From Steinernema hermaphroditum (taxonomy: Eukaryota > Nematoda > Chromadorea > Rhabditida > Steinernematidae): a stretch of 64,000 nucleotides of DNA. Both the position numbers and the translations under genes were made by a program. Position 1 is the first letter of the stretch; each line of letters begins with the position of its first letter. This document shows positions 20,801 through 33,198 of the stretch, piece after piece. Under the pieces are notes generated by a model. That model did no database searches. It worked only from the letters and a program-made list of their open reading frames with translations, and had not been told where the DNA came from. The stretch is from NCBI GenBank assembly GCA_030435675.1, contig CM059623.1:14817592-14881591 (forward strand). The letters are read 5' to 3'.

Positions 20801-22530
20801 AGTACTCAAACCACAAAAAAACGGAAAATGATGGCTGCCCAAGAAGAGAGAAGCCTTCAGAGAATGCCAAAGAATCAAGACAAGATACATGCCTGAGATG
20901 ATGGGCTTTTACATGAATCCGCATAATTTCTCAATAGCTATATATATGTGCCTTTAAACTGGTAAAAGAAGTCGGGACTTCGGTTTTACACACAAAAAAA
21001 GATAACATAAGGATAATATCTGGATTTGACGCCCAAAAACTCATTGAGTCGGAGTCTCTTTTTCGGGTTCGTCGGCATCTCTACTCACTGCCGTGTTGCT
21101 ACCGGACTCATTTTACTACTCGTGGGAAAAGTAACGACCCCGGAAACCTTCCTCTCGGTACTTATACGCTCGACTACATTTGTACTGAGCACGTGAACGG
21201 ACGGGCAAAGGACGTCGACTTTTTTTAATCACAATGCTTATCAGTTATGGAATGGGTCGAGATGCTTGGACCTTATTGGAAAATATCAAAAACGTTCAAT
21301 GAGTTCAAATGATCGGCACCACAAGAAGAAATGTACATGCGTGGAACATGGACGCTTTAGAAATATCATGCCATAAAAGGATACTTCAATTGCTAAACAC
21401 TGTTCTGGGTATCTGATGGGTGCTTTTACAGCTAAGCCTTTATGCCATCGAACCATATGTTTCCGATTCCTCCGAGATCACCCTTGATTAACCACCCCTT
21501 TCTTTACAATCCTGAATGATGAAGGCAAGCTTTTTGACATTATGTTTTGGAATTATCGATTCGATAGTGATGACTCCGAACCAGACAATCAGTGTCTTTA
21601 TCATATTAGGATCTGTTTCCGGCTTTCTTATGGCATCGGCACTTGGAAAAACTCGTCTGTGTAGCAAATCGCTACTGACACATTCCTTCCTTATCGATGT
21701 GAAGACGACAGACCGAAAGTCGGGCGATTAAAGGATGGCAATAGCTTTTGACGTCACATCAAAATGCGGTTTCCTACGGGTCGTCAATGTATCCCAAATA
21801 TATGTGTACCTCGGAATTGCAGAGTAAATCTGCCGATGAAGTCCACCCGGCGCTATTAGAAGTATGCCTTGAAACCCCTGTTGATACACATGGCAAACCA
21901 TTAAGCCAACTTTTGAGAGTTACGAAAAGACGAATATAAGCTAAATTGTGCAATTGGGTTTCTGTCTGAACGCAGTCGAGCCGTGAGGCGGCTTAGCTGT
22001 TGTTTTTCTGGTCCCGGTTCGATTCCCTTTTTGGTCATTCTTTTATAATTTTCGTTGTTTTCCATCCTTTGCGCGAGGACAAAGCAAACACTAATCACGT
22101 AGAACCAGAGTTGGGCGGATCTGTTCCGAAACTTCGGGTACCCGAACCCTAACCTAGGCGGGAACAACCTTCAAAGAGGCTACTTTTCCGGATGGCAATA
22201 TTTCCCATACCCATATTAAGTAAGTTTCGAAGATTTTGTGCGTATAAGCCTACAGGCTTTTGGGGTTAACATTCAATAATGTAGTCTTGCTTGTATGTTC
22301 AGTTTCAGCCCAATCTGTGAAGGCTCCCTTGTGCAAAGATTTGATGATTACATTGATGTTCAGGCATTAGGATTAGCTTCACAGTAGGATTAGTACTGGT
22401 ATATAAATCTCCCCTTCATAGAAGTCACCTTTCAGCATCTTTTTCGATATCTTTACTTCTAAGGATTGGATCCATAACCCATCAAATAACGTTCAGGATT
22501 GATGCCCATGGATCTAGGCATGTCTGAACA
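20801..22530. other. intergenic, no gene recognised
   Basis: Short frames only. A tRNA-like candidate lies at about 21,970-22,040: GGTTCGATTCCC at 22,014-22,025 is a good B box, but the 5' part does not fold convincingly. It may be another tRNA-derived retroposon. Confidence 0.35.
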
Positions 22531-22532
22531 TA

Positions 22533-24117
22533 CACTGCAGCGCAAAGCTATAGGGTCACCCCGCTGTGTTTCTGGTTCTGTCACTTTCCGCAGCTGACCG
22601 GGGAAACCAGCATGTGCATGTGGTAGACCGTCCACAGAAACGCAGGGAACGCCACTTTCCCCGGAAGCACATGCACACATTAGGGGGCTACGGGAGATAG
22701 AACTTTCCAGTGTACCGTTTTACCTGTGCAAAATTATAGGGTCACTTGGTAGATTCACGTGTATTTCGCCATTTCCCTCGCGGTTTTTTGTCTGTTTTCT
22801 TTTAATTCATTTCTATTCAGATGTTTATCAACTGTGCCGCGCGGCACGAAGCTCTCGAAGCAGAAAAAGGCGGTAATTCAAGCGCTTTACAAGACCGCCT
22901 CCTCGATTCATCGGATGGCCTCCGAAGTTCACGGAAACCTGCACGTGGAGTGCCAATTGTTGTTTCAGTGAATGCGTATGGCTCTGCGCTAGGAAAAGCG
23001 CGCTCGCAAGTTTGAGCCGCGCGTGAGAAGCAGTTAATAGCGCGCATTGGTTCTATGTCTACGACGGATTGTCAGTTGTTCGTGGATAATTTTCAGCTGA
23101 ATCGCTGTCGAAGTGAAGTGAATCGCGTGTGAAATGCAGATCGGAACGTTGAGCAATCGAATGCGCCGTGTTTGACCGCCACTCAGAAGATGTATCGTTT
23201 GGACTACGCGATAAACAACCTGAGTCGAGTCTGGACAAAGGTATGCAAATGTGGACCGTTGAATTATCATGATTTCTGCTATTCTAGCTGCTGTTTTGGA
23301 TCAGAGAAGATAGAATAGCGATGTTCTGGACGAATGCACGCATTTGGGAGTGTTTGGAGCAAGAAGATCGCCCGTTCTGAGGATGAAACTACGGCTATGG
23401 AAGCGTACCGATTTGGACCGCGTTCAGTCCGTTTGGGAAGCTCTGAAGCGCTCCCGTTTCGACGCAAATCAGTTCAAATAACTATCAAAACGCGCTGCGT
23501 GACCTCTGACTTCCGCTTCACACGCGATTCACTTCACTTCGACAGCGATTCAGCTGAAAATTCTCCACGAACATCTGACAATCCGTCGTAGACATAGAAC
23601 CAATACGCGCTATTAACTGCTTCTCACGCGCGGCTCAGACTTGCGAGCGCGCCTTTCCTAGCGCAGAGTCATACGCATTCACTGAAACAACAATTGTCAC
23701 TCCACATGCAGGTTTCCGTGAACTTCGGAGGCCATCCTATGAATCCAGAAGCCGGCCTCGAAAAACGCTTGAATTACCGCCTTTTTTTGCTTCGAGAGCT
23801 TCGTGCCGCGCGGCACAGTTGATAAACACCTGAATAGAAGTGAATTAACAGAAAACAGGCAAAAAAACGCGAGCGAAACAGCGAAATGAACGCGAAATAT
23901 GGAAGTGACCCTATAATTTTGCACAGGTGCAGCGGCACCCTGGAAAGTTCTACCTTCCGTAGCCCCCTAATGTGTGCATGTGTTTCCGGGGAAAGTGGCG
24001 TTCCCTGCGTTTCAATGGACGGTCTACCACATGCGCATGCTGGTTTCCCCAGGCAGCTGCGGAAAGTGATAGAGCCAGAAACACGCCGGGGTGACCCTAT
24101 AGCTTTGCGCTGCAGTG
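22533..24117. mobile_element. palindromic Tc1/mariner-like element with two head-to-head HTH fragments
   Basis: The ends are CACTGCAGCGCAAAGCTATA at 22,533 and its reverse complement ending at 24,117, each flanked by TA, the Tc1/mariner target. The inverted arms are about 600 bp around a unique centre at about 23,150-23,505. Each arm encodes, pointing inward, the same helix-turn-helix start of a Tc1-like transposase (LSKQKKAVIQAL..HRMASEV at about 22,850 on + and 23,790 on -). The centre encodes a piece resembling the transposase C-terminus (RTDLDRVQSVWEALKRSRF, 23,399-23,455). The catalytic core is missing, so it is non-autonomous. Confidence 0.75.
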
Positions 24118-24431
24118 TATGACCTTTGATCTTGGTTTACAAGCAAGACGTATAGTCGAATCTTCACGTCCTCGTGCCAGAAAAGGACATATGTCTATTG
24201 ATCACCGTCGGGAACCCCACAGATCCAACCAAATCCTTTTGTGTCGAACAAAAACCGTTTCACACAATAAAATCTTTATATACAATAAATTACTTTTTGA
24301 GCGGCCGCAACCACTCGCGATATGATACGTTCAGTTGGCACGTTTCGACACAACATCTTGAGAATAGAACGCGTGGGCTAAAGTGAGAGAACCTAGGAAC
24401 CCGTCTGCTTCGGGACAGCACACAACACTCA

Positions 24432-27400
24432 TTAAGAATTCCAATCGGCCATCTTCGTCATTTCCGCCTGGTGCAGGTAGCCGTCGTGCCGTTTCCGCTT
24501 GAAGAAGCCGCACTTGTACATCCAGTAGATGAGGATGCCGAGGATGATCACACCGGCCAACACGGCCAGCGCGATGATCCACCAGCTGACGCCCTCCTGA
24601 AGGTTCGGCCTATCGGGGTAGACCCGTGTGATGGCCGAGGCGTAGTTGCCCTCCTCCGAGTCGAGGATGCCTTTGTCGCGGACCCCGGCGATGCGACCAG
24701 ATGACTTCACTTGGATGTAGTCGGATCGAGCGTAGTTCTAAGTAACGAATTGATAGATTAAGAGGCTTGTCTGGATCTTACGATAAAGGTCGAGTTCCAT
24801 AGTCTCGATCGGAACTCTATTAAGAAGCTGTCACCCTTGGAAAGCATGGAGATGTCGCAGACTACGGTAGCGCATTTGATGGTCGATTCAGAGCAGTCCT
24901 AAAATGGCCTCTTTCAGGGGAAGTCTTATAACGAAAATACTCACCATATCGACTACGTTGCTGACCTCTCCAGACGCACTATCCTTCACTTTCATTGAAG
25001 GTAGAAGGCTGGCCGAGGCCACTTCCATCGCCCTGTCCACCTGTCTCTTTTCTCTCCGCTGGGTCACCTCCGAGACGACGTCGATGTCTAGATCCCTCGC
25101 TTTATCGACCTTTAGTCCTTTAGGATTAACGTAGACGTTGGGTACGAGACAAGGGAGCGTCTTGTGCTTTCCGCCGACGTTTCCAGAAATCATTGGCTGT
25201 GAAAGAAGATATAGAAGAGGTTCGTCTTCGAGGGCCACGGGAATATCGACCTGAAATCGACATATTACACTAAATTTTCGCTCTAGATTAGGCTACCTCA
25301 ACACGGACACCCTTGACGGACCATTCGCCTTTGTTCGTAACTGTGTAAACATGTCGTACTTCAGGGCCGACTTTGTCTTCGTCCAATCCTTCATAGTTCC
25401 TATAGGTCTTGCCAGGACCGAAGTGGACAACTCTAGGCACAGAATTGCCGTCGATTGTGAGTTCAGCCTTCTTGATCACTTCGACGGGTGCCTCCCATAC
25501 GTTGTCTTTCGGATTCACTTCTTCGCTGGTGGAATTGGTGACCGCGCGGAAGATAAGTGGAACGCCGAGGGCTTCTTTCTCGCCGCGGACTAGTTTGAAT
25601 TTGAGCTTCAACACGACCTGAAAGATAGCGACATTAGTACATTCGAACGGTTTTTCCAAAAATCCAAAACCTTACCGTTGAATCTTTCTCTAGCGGGTTT
25701 CCAAGCAGCAGCGAACTATAGCTCTTAGCACTCTTGATCAGCTGAACCTTCGACTTTTCCTCTTTGACCAGCTGAGGAATGTCCAATTCGTCGTCGTTGT
25801 AGTAGACGTACAGCATAGCCTGATAGGCGCGCTCTCCCTTATTGCTGATCACAAAGCGGATGTCGATCGAGTCCGTCTCGCCCACTTGAGTACGGTAGGT
25901 GCCATTCTCTTGCGACATTCCTTCGGGAATGGCGCTGACCGACAGGTCGGCATTGCACTTCTCGTCATCGCCACATTTCTTGTCGAATCCGATTTCGAGG
26001 TCGTTGACGGCGCCGAACTTTCCCACCACCGGGTACTTGTTGAGGTCCACTGGAGGCGAGCCTTCTCGCGGATAAGACGGCTTTCGATCGTTGAGGAGTT
26101 GAATGGAGAATCGGAACTTGACGGGGTTCAGCCAGTCGGCGTTGTCTTTCGGGATGAAGATGGTGTGTTCCTGCTTAACGTCTCTCATGTGGTCGAGACC
26201 TCTGCCACAAGGCCATTTGTACGATGTAGCGTTCTTGGAACCGACGATTCGGCCCCGGGCCAAGACTCCCGGACCGGAGGGGATCACTTCAAGGTGGCAT
26301 TCGAAGATGTTCTCGTTGAAGTTGACTACTTTGGTAGCGCGTTGGATGGTGTCGAGGTTGAGCTTCGTTTTGAGGGTAAAGCTGAAATGAAGAGAGGGTC
26401 AAGGAGCAGAGGATTGTGAGCTTATTACGGACTATATCGGATTGGAAATGCCCAAGGTGGTAGGTCTACATTTCCGACATACTCAAGGACACAGTTTCCG
26501 ACTAATACAAACCTAGCACCCCGAAATTAGAAGCTCTTGTAAAGGATAAGGACCAGCTTAAGTATCCATAGAACATCTCTTGCCATAGTAGCTCCGATTT
26601 GGAAAATTCTACAATTTGGGGACCTAACCAATCCTATACGAATTTGAGCCCCAATGCCCATCCCAATAACTCACCAAGTTTTCGCATTTCTATCACAAGA
26701 AGTGTCGCCATTCTCGATGGGAATATTCTTCTTGACACCCTTCTCAATACTCGTCGTCACGTCGATAACCGGCCTTGCCCTCAGCAACAATACCGTATCC
26801 GACGCATAGGCTCCCACAGCCAGATCGTTGAACTTGTTTCCGTCCAAATCGACCCCGCCGGATAGGGAGAATCCGAACGTCTTCAGATTCTTGGCCGCAG
26901 GGATTCCCGCAAAGTCCTTGGAAGTGATCTTCTGTGCATACTTTGTCTTGAAGTCCTTCGGCGAAGCGGCGCCTTGGTAGATGTATACCGCTCCGTTTCC
27001 ACCGTCGTCAAATGGGGCTCCCACAGCGAAATCGGCAATCTTCTTTCCTTTTAGCTTGTGTCGACTTCCCAGGGAAGTGATGGACTGACCAAACTGCGAG
27101 AAAATACCCTCGCCCTGGAGCACGATGGGCTCGTGGAAGACCTGGTCCGTTCTACTCTTCTGCTTTCCTTTGGACATATAGACGTAGACAGCGCCTCCAT
27201 AGGTAGTATTATACTCGAAGGGCGCTCCTACGAGAAGGTCGTCGAAGCCATCTCCATTGAGGTCGAGGACTTCGATTGCGTAGCCAAACGAGCTTCCCAA
27301 CTGGAGTCCGTTGATGGTGAAGTTATCGGCCAAACCGAGGGACTTAGAGTTGACGTTCTTCGAGTGCTTCAAGAAGACAACAGCTCCAGTCTGACGGTAT

Positions 27401-30400
27401 CTCGTCGCTCCGCTGACTACGGTAAGCGTCTCGTCGTCTTCGTAGTGGAATCCGAACTTTCCAGATTTTACGGAGTAGCCAAGGTAGTCATGTGAGGCGA
27501 AAAGGTTCGTGATCGCATCGGGACCATTCGTACCCATCGTATACTGGTCTACAGTATAATCAGGGATGTCCAGATCGAGGATGGACTGGGTGTAGACGCC
27601 ACCGGTCCATTTCCTAGCGCCCGGAAGACCGGTGATGATTCGTTCCTCGTCGATGAACCCGGAGAAGCCCTCCTGGCACTGGCCGAACTCGTTATGCCTG
27701 TCCGCCCGGGGTAGGTCCCGGCACGTGTTGATCACGCTCTTCACCTTCAGATCGGAGTCGAGCACAAAGCACGAACCGTCGGGATAGGCGGCGGTCTTGT
27801 GATAGCGGATAAGGGGGGCACAGGCCATCGCCCGGCCCTCCTTCTTGCCTGAAGAGGCGACCACGAATCCGAGCATCTGTTCATTTTTGCCGGCCGGGTT
27901 CAGGTTACGACCGTTGAGATCGTTAGGCGGTGAATGGAACTGTGAGTCGTCAATGTATTCTACTTGTTCCTGGCGACACCACTCATCCGTCGTGCCTCGA
28001 GATATCGTGGTGAGTCCACAGGAAAAGACGGCGCCGGCTTTTGTGGTGTTCGGCTGGCCGGATTCAGCTCGAGGGGCGCCGACTATTAATCTGAAAAGGG
28101 CGTTTTAAGTTTGCTTTCAAATAGATTGATTGTCTTCAGAGTATGCTCTTAGAAATCTTACTTCACCCTTTCAACTTTCACAAATCTTTGACTCTTGAAA
28201 TGTGGATCGATGAGCCCTGGTTCCAGGTCCCAACTGATGAACCCCGGCTCCCAGAAGGACTCGTAAACTCGAGTCCCTTGTTCCTGCGACTTTCCCTGTG
28301 CATTCAATACTTTCATGGGACGCACACGTGAAAGTGAAACATGATATTTACAAATTCCTTGAGACTAAACAAATATTTTCTTGATTCCAGAGACCCTTGA
28401 GTGCTGTTTTCCTAAAAAGAAAGCGACTTTCGTCCAAATCTACACGCGACGCTAAAGATCTATGTTATGCCAGAGACGGTAAGGAAGAATGTAATTTGCC
28501 AATAAGGTTAGCGATACTGGCAAAGATTGATTTATCGAGAGGTTCCGAACAGTTATTTTTGAGACAGCGTACACTTTTTTCGAAAAGAGACGGTAAGGAA
28601 GAATGTAATGAGAATGAAAATGAAATAAAGTAAGGAAGAATCCACTCTAGTAATCCCAACAAGTCCCCTGACAAAAGGCAAAATTTGACAAAAATCGGCA
28701 ATTGAGATGGATTTATATGTCCACTTTGCTCCGACCGTTTGCTCCCAAAAGTGCTCTGAAGGGTACCCAAAAAGAATTATGCAAAGGTATATCTTTTGTC
28801 AGTGGACGTTGGAATCACTGGTTCAGTCCTCAACGGGACTATGTGCGCTGTATGTATCAACTCATTATCCACAATTTTCAGGTCCATCGGCTTGTACAAC
28901 TTTCAGTGCTTCCACTTCAAAAAACACCTTCAAAACTTTGATATTCTGAGGCAGTGGGAACCAACTTTTAATGATTCTTGATGGCCGCGGCAATTTTGAA
29001 AAATGGGTACAATTGGTTTACAGTTCAGTCCTCAATAAATCCGTATGTGGGTATATGAAATGATACCAATGTGAATTTAAAGTTCTGGCTACAAGGTGGT
29101 CAGAAGTTAGAGTAACATAGAAAAAGGAAAGCAACCCAAAATCCCGTTTAAGGTTACATGTGTGCCGATGTTGTCTTCGTAGGTAATATCAGCTTGTTCT
29201 TGTTGATATGTCGTCAATGTCTGTTAGGAAACCTGTTCATACCGTCCTCTTGACCTTAATCTTCACCTCCGTTCCAATTAACAGATCGTGGCCCTCATCT
29301 CGACTCGTGTTACAGTCTTCATGCATACATAATCCGGACCTAAATTAATCGAACGCGATGTAAGCGCACCGCGCGGTATGCATAATGAAGGCTCGGCGGC
29401 GGGAAGCCCTAATTGATGACCCCAATCGCTTAGGGCGCCATCGATTTGTGTTTACACGCGGCGGCGATTCCGCTTTGGAGATAAACAAAAAGCGTTCCCT
29501 TTCCTTTTACCGTTCGATCGATGCGATCGCCGGTGGGATTAAGTGTTAGACGCGTTCGCGCGCCATTGTAGCGGGTGTGACGGGCAGATGGCGCGGATTA
29601 GACTGTGCGTAATTCGAGGGTAAGAGGGTCGAAGTGGCGCGTGGATGAGAGCATAAATCACATAATGGGCATGAGAGGGAGGCGGAAACAAGCTTGAGGG
29701 AAATGGATTTGCCCGCTCAAGGACGTTTGTTTTGCGCGCGGAAATTAATTAGAATTTCGAAGGATCGTAAATTTTGGCGACAACCCGTCTTAGGATCCCG
29801 ATGGGGTTTAATTGGAATTTGGACGGAACACTTCTTATCTGCCTCTGTCAAGGATGAATTGTGTCTTCCTATATCGAATTTGCATGTTAAGAAGGAGTGA
29901 TGCCGATCAAATGCAGTTTTCAAAATATACCACCTCCGGCAGGGGTCGATCCTGTCACCTTCAGATCATTGGACAGACATCTTATCGGTTCTTATCGACC
30001 ATTCAAGCGTCCGCAGGAGCGTTATTAAACCGCGTATTTATAGTTAAGTTGCCAGTTTCCTGTCGTTTCTTGCCGTAATTTTGATTAAAAGTCAAGTAGA
30101 TCTTTGTTAGAATTTGATTTCGAATACCTCTCTGATACATTTCTACCTTTTCGCCTATCATAATTGCCCATCTAACACCATAAATCGTCTTTTTATGGCA
30201 TTCCCTTTTTTTGCCTCCAACCCAATAACCGTGAAGGTCAATTGCCGTCATCGCACCCTTTTCCCTATGTCAACGCGCACTCCTTTCTCACATTCCTTTC
30301 CCATCGATTCGAAATATGGGTTCACACCTACACCCAGCAGATCAAGATGCGCCTTTGCATTTGAATCGCACTTCTATCGATTTGCATCTTTTCGACGAGC

Positions 30401-31656
30401 ACTCCCTGAGGCTTTCGTCTTTCGATTTATGCACTTCTTTATCCAATTCCCAAGACGCCCGGAAACGTCGCATTAAAATTCAATAGGGCCGTTTATTTAC
30501 AGCGCGAACAACTCCCATAAAACATGTTAAGTCCGGAGGAGAAAGATGGGCTCATGGAAGGGGATTCTGAGAGCTTCCTACTGTGCCCAAATGCTCAGTG
30601 CATTGAACAATATCCATGGATTGGACAGCAAAGAAGTCTACTAAAGTCTAGGAATGTTTTGGTTTTTTTAAGAATTGGTACATTCAAGGGTTCTACTTAT
30701 AGGGCGACCTATCCTACAAAAGGTACGGTTTTCATCTTATAGACGTGGAACCTGATTTGCTATTTAAGGGGAAAAAGGGGGTTCAAGATTCTCTGCACGG
30801 AGAGCTAGATTCATTAGCCCTGTCAACGACCCTTCCAGTATATTTCTGAAAGATCGTGTCGGTCTAGAAGGGAAATATTCTAGAGTGGATTCAGGCACTC
30901 CATTACCTAGCACCTCACAAAAAGAGTTTTCGATTTTCGACTTTCAGATGGTAGCTAAGAAGTTGTCAAGCACGTCTAGAGTCAACCATCCAAATGACCC
31001 ATATAAAACGTTGTCCAGCCATCCTAGTTTCACCATGGAATGACCACTTTGAACAGCACATCTTACTCAATGTCCTACCGCGTATAGTGATGAAAACTTT
31101 CATATATACACTGTTATTATCATCGCCCAGTTATTACCGTCCACAAGCTATAACCCTATCTCGGTGGTTTTCAATAGAGGAGCAATATGTGTGCGCCTTT
31201 CGGATTCTGATCATCAAGCGGCACTTCCTAAACCCTCCAAAAATTGCGCCCTTCATACTTCCGTGCTCTTAGGAAAGCAGTTCTTTGATGCCACTTCAGT
31301 TCTACCTGGTGACCGATGCCTCTGACAAAGACATCTTTTATCGACATCACCTAACACCCTCCTAGGTCGTCTATCGATCGATCAACCACCATTTTTTTGC
31401 ACTTTTCCCGCCGATGCCCCTCTGCACTTTCCACAATCAACTTCATTTCCCTCTCGTCCCAAAAGCAATAAATCCCCAAAACTGTCGAATAAACTCACAC
31501 TGGCGTGTCACCTTTGAAGTGCTGGGCGACGGAGAATCCAAAATACGACCCCTTCTCGCCGACTTTGATGATGGGCGCGTGGACATCGATGTTGAAGGGG
31601 AGTACAGAGGCGATGAGTACGGTCAGTGCCCAGAGGGTCCGAGCGCGAAGGAGCAT
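24432..31656 (-). CDS. integrin alpha subunit (1,109 aa, seven exons)
   Basis: Exons are 31,656-31,499, 28,090-26,675, 26,381-25,676, 25,617-25,297, 25,250-24,945, 24,898-24,782 and 24,737-24,432; all phases agree (3,330 bases). The signal peptide is MLLRARTLWALTVLIASVLP and the mature start is FNIDVHAPIIKVGEKGSYFG. FG-GAP repeats of the beta-propeller carry calcium sites such as DLNGDGFDDLLVGAPF and DLDGNKFNDLAVGAY, and no inserted I domain is seen. Thigh and calf domains follow. RREKR (932-936) is a furin-type site that would give heavy and light chains. The transmembrane helix spans about 1060-1082, and GFFKR (1085-1089) is the membrane-proximal motif that binds the beta subunit. It acts in cell-matrix adhesion at the plasma membrane. 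Laminin or RGD class cannot be decided by eye. Intron 1 is about 3.4 kb; the others are about 40-300 bases. Confidence 0.95.
28472..28609 (+). repeat. 24-bp direct repeat pair inside integrin intron 1
   Basis: AGAGACGGTAAGGAAGAATG plus TAAT occurs exactly at 28,472-28,495 and 28,586-28,609. The rest of the 3.4-kb intron (28,091-31,498) shows no gene, only short frames. Confidence 0.6.
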
Positions 31657-32669
31657 GTTGACGAATCGCGGCGTTGTCACCTCCTCGACATCGAGTGTGG
31701 GAACTAAAGTGAACCGTAATTAGTTGTATGTACGATTGACCTTTTTGCGGTCGTCCTCGCGAATCGATCGCCACTCGCTGATCTCATGTGGTGGCGGCGG
31801 TGGTGGTGGCGACGGCGCCGTACGCGTAAATTATACAATATCGGTTGCGCGAACGAAAGGGAATCGCCGCCCGATGTTTGGGTGTTGGGACGGGGGGCGG
31901 CGCCGGGGTGCAGGAGCAACGGGTGTCCGCATAATAATTATTGCGCAGCGCCTCAAATTGATTGCAATTCTCTCCGTTCGGTGCCTCAAGGAGACCTTCT
32001 TATGCCAAGCGGTGTGACCCTTGGCCCCGGCTTCGGAAATCGAACAATTGTTTGCGTTGCAAGCGCAATAAGCTTGAGTGGATGGGGGGGGACAAATCGC
32101 TAAATAATGCATCAGAGTTGCCGGGAGCCCGAAAACAGCGAGTAAACAATAGAGGTTTTGTTTATTTTGGGGTGAAAGGCGAAAATTGTTTTTTTTTTGA
32201 GGTGGAAGGGTATGTTTTGACTGTCCGGAGGGGTGGCCGAGCGGGGTGGGAGGCGTACAAACTGTACGATGAGGATGGGGATTGGTCATGGATGGCAGCG
32301 GAAACATAGGGGCGTGGGGGAATGGACAGAAACAGAGATCCGGTACAAGTTCAACGATAACGATGACTCATGCGATGAGTGGGAATGGTCAAAATATGCA
32401 TCATTCAACACGGAGATATTTCACTTCAACAGTGGATAAAAGAGATTTATTGTATATGCAGTAAACGATAGAATTAAAACCAGTGTCCCCCGTGATATAC
32501 GTTTCTTGGCCGTCTTAGAAAAGTTTTAAAACAAAAGAACCTTCAGAAATGTTCACCTCTGATCGCGCTTTAAATTGGCACACAGGTAGGCATACATTAT
32601 TGCCTACTGAGTCAAAAAAAAACGGGCTGGTTTATAAGCTCACCTGACCTGTAAGCGATCTTTGAAAGA
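31657..32669. other. upstream region of integrin alpha, no gene seen
   Basis: It contains GGT/GGC-rich low-complexity sequence near 31,788-31,815 and no recognisable open frame. The integrin promoter and 5' UTR presumably lie here, but I cannot point to specific sites. Confidence 0.35.
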
Positions 32670-32671
32670 TA

Positions 32672-32859
32672 CAGTGTGTTGCATAAAGATAGGGCCACCC
32701 GGTTTTCACGATTTATGAGGAAATCATATCATCAATGATATTTTGTGGTTAGTGTACGTGAAAGAGCAAGTCTTCCTGCCTATCCCAGAATTTCCCAAGA
32801 TACAGTGTCCCTAAAAATCGTGAAAAAACAGGGTGGACCCATCTTTATGCAACAAACAG
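32672..32859. mobile_element. mariner-type MITE, 188 bp
   Basis: Imperfect inverted repeats of about 40 bases: CAGTGTGTTGCATAAAGATA then GGGCCACCCGGTTTTCACGA at the left. CTGTTTGTTGCATAAAGATG then GGTCCACCCTGTTTTTTCAC is read inward from the right. TA flanks both ends (32,670-32,671 and 32,860-32,861). It has no coding capacity. The terminal sequence is reminiscent of the AAAG.TATAGGGTCAC end of the element at 22,533. Confidence 0.75.
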
Positions 32860-33127
32860 TACGTGAAAACATGTATAACCAAAAAAGGTCCACTTGTAAG
32901 ATATCTATTTAACAGAGCTCTCCATCGCTCTCTGAATGGAGACACGCAAGCAGGATGTTATTATAGAGAGTTAACTCCAAGAAGCTCCTTGGCTTATATA
33001 CGCACTTCACACGCAAAGTACCATCCAATCTAGTGTAGACAATACAAAACTCAAATACAAAAATCGAAATAAAAAATAAACAATAAATAAAAAACCAGGA
33101 CACGCAATCGAGGAAGCAAAAAGAGAT

Positions 33128-33198
33128 GCTTGGGGCGGGAATCGAACCCAGACCCAGAAATTGTAAGCCAAAACGCTATCCAGTCCGACCATACAAGC
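33128..33198 (-). tRNA. tRNA-like sequence, probably degenerate
   Basis: On the minus strand it starts GCTTGTATGGTCGGACTGG and ends TCTGGGTTCGATTCCCGC-CCCAAGC. The T-arm/B box GGTTCGATTCC is perfect, an A-box-like TGGTCGGACTGG is present, and a 7-base loop CTTACAA would give anticodon TAC. Only five of seven acceptor pairs form and the anticodon stem is poor. It is more likely a tRNA pseudogene or SINE head than a working tRNA. Confidence 0.3.

Noticed and set aside
32228..32290. GGTGGCCGAGCGGGGTGGGAGGC, resembling the start of a tRNA-Ser/Leu
   Set aside because: There is no T arm or B box downstream and no acceptor pairing, so the A-box match is chance.
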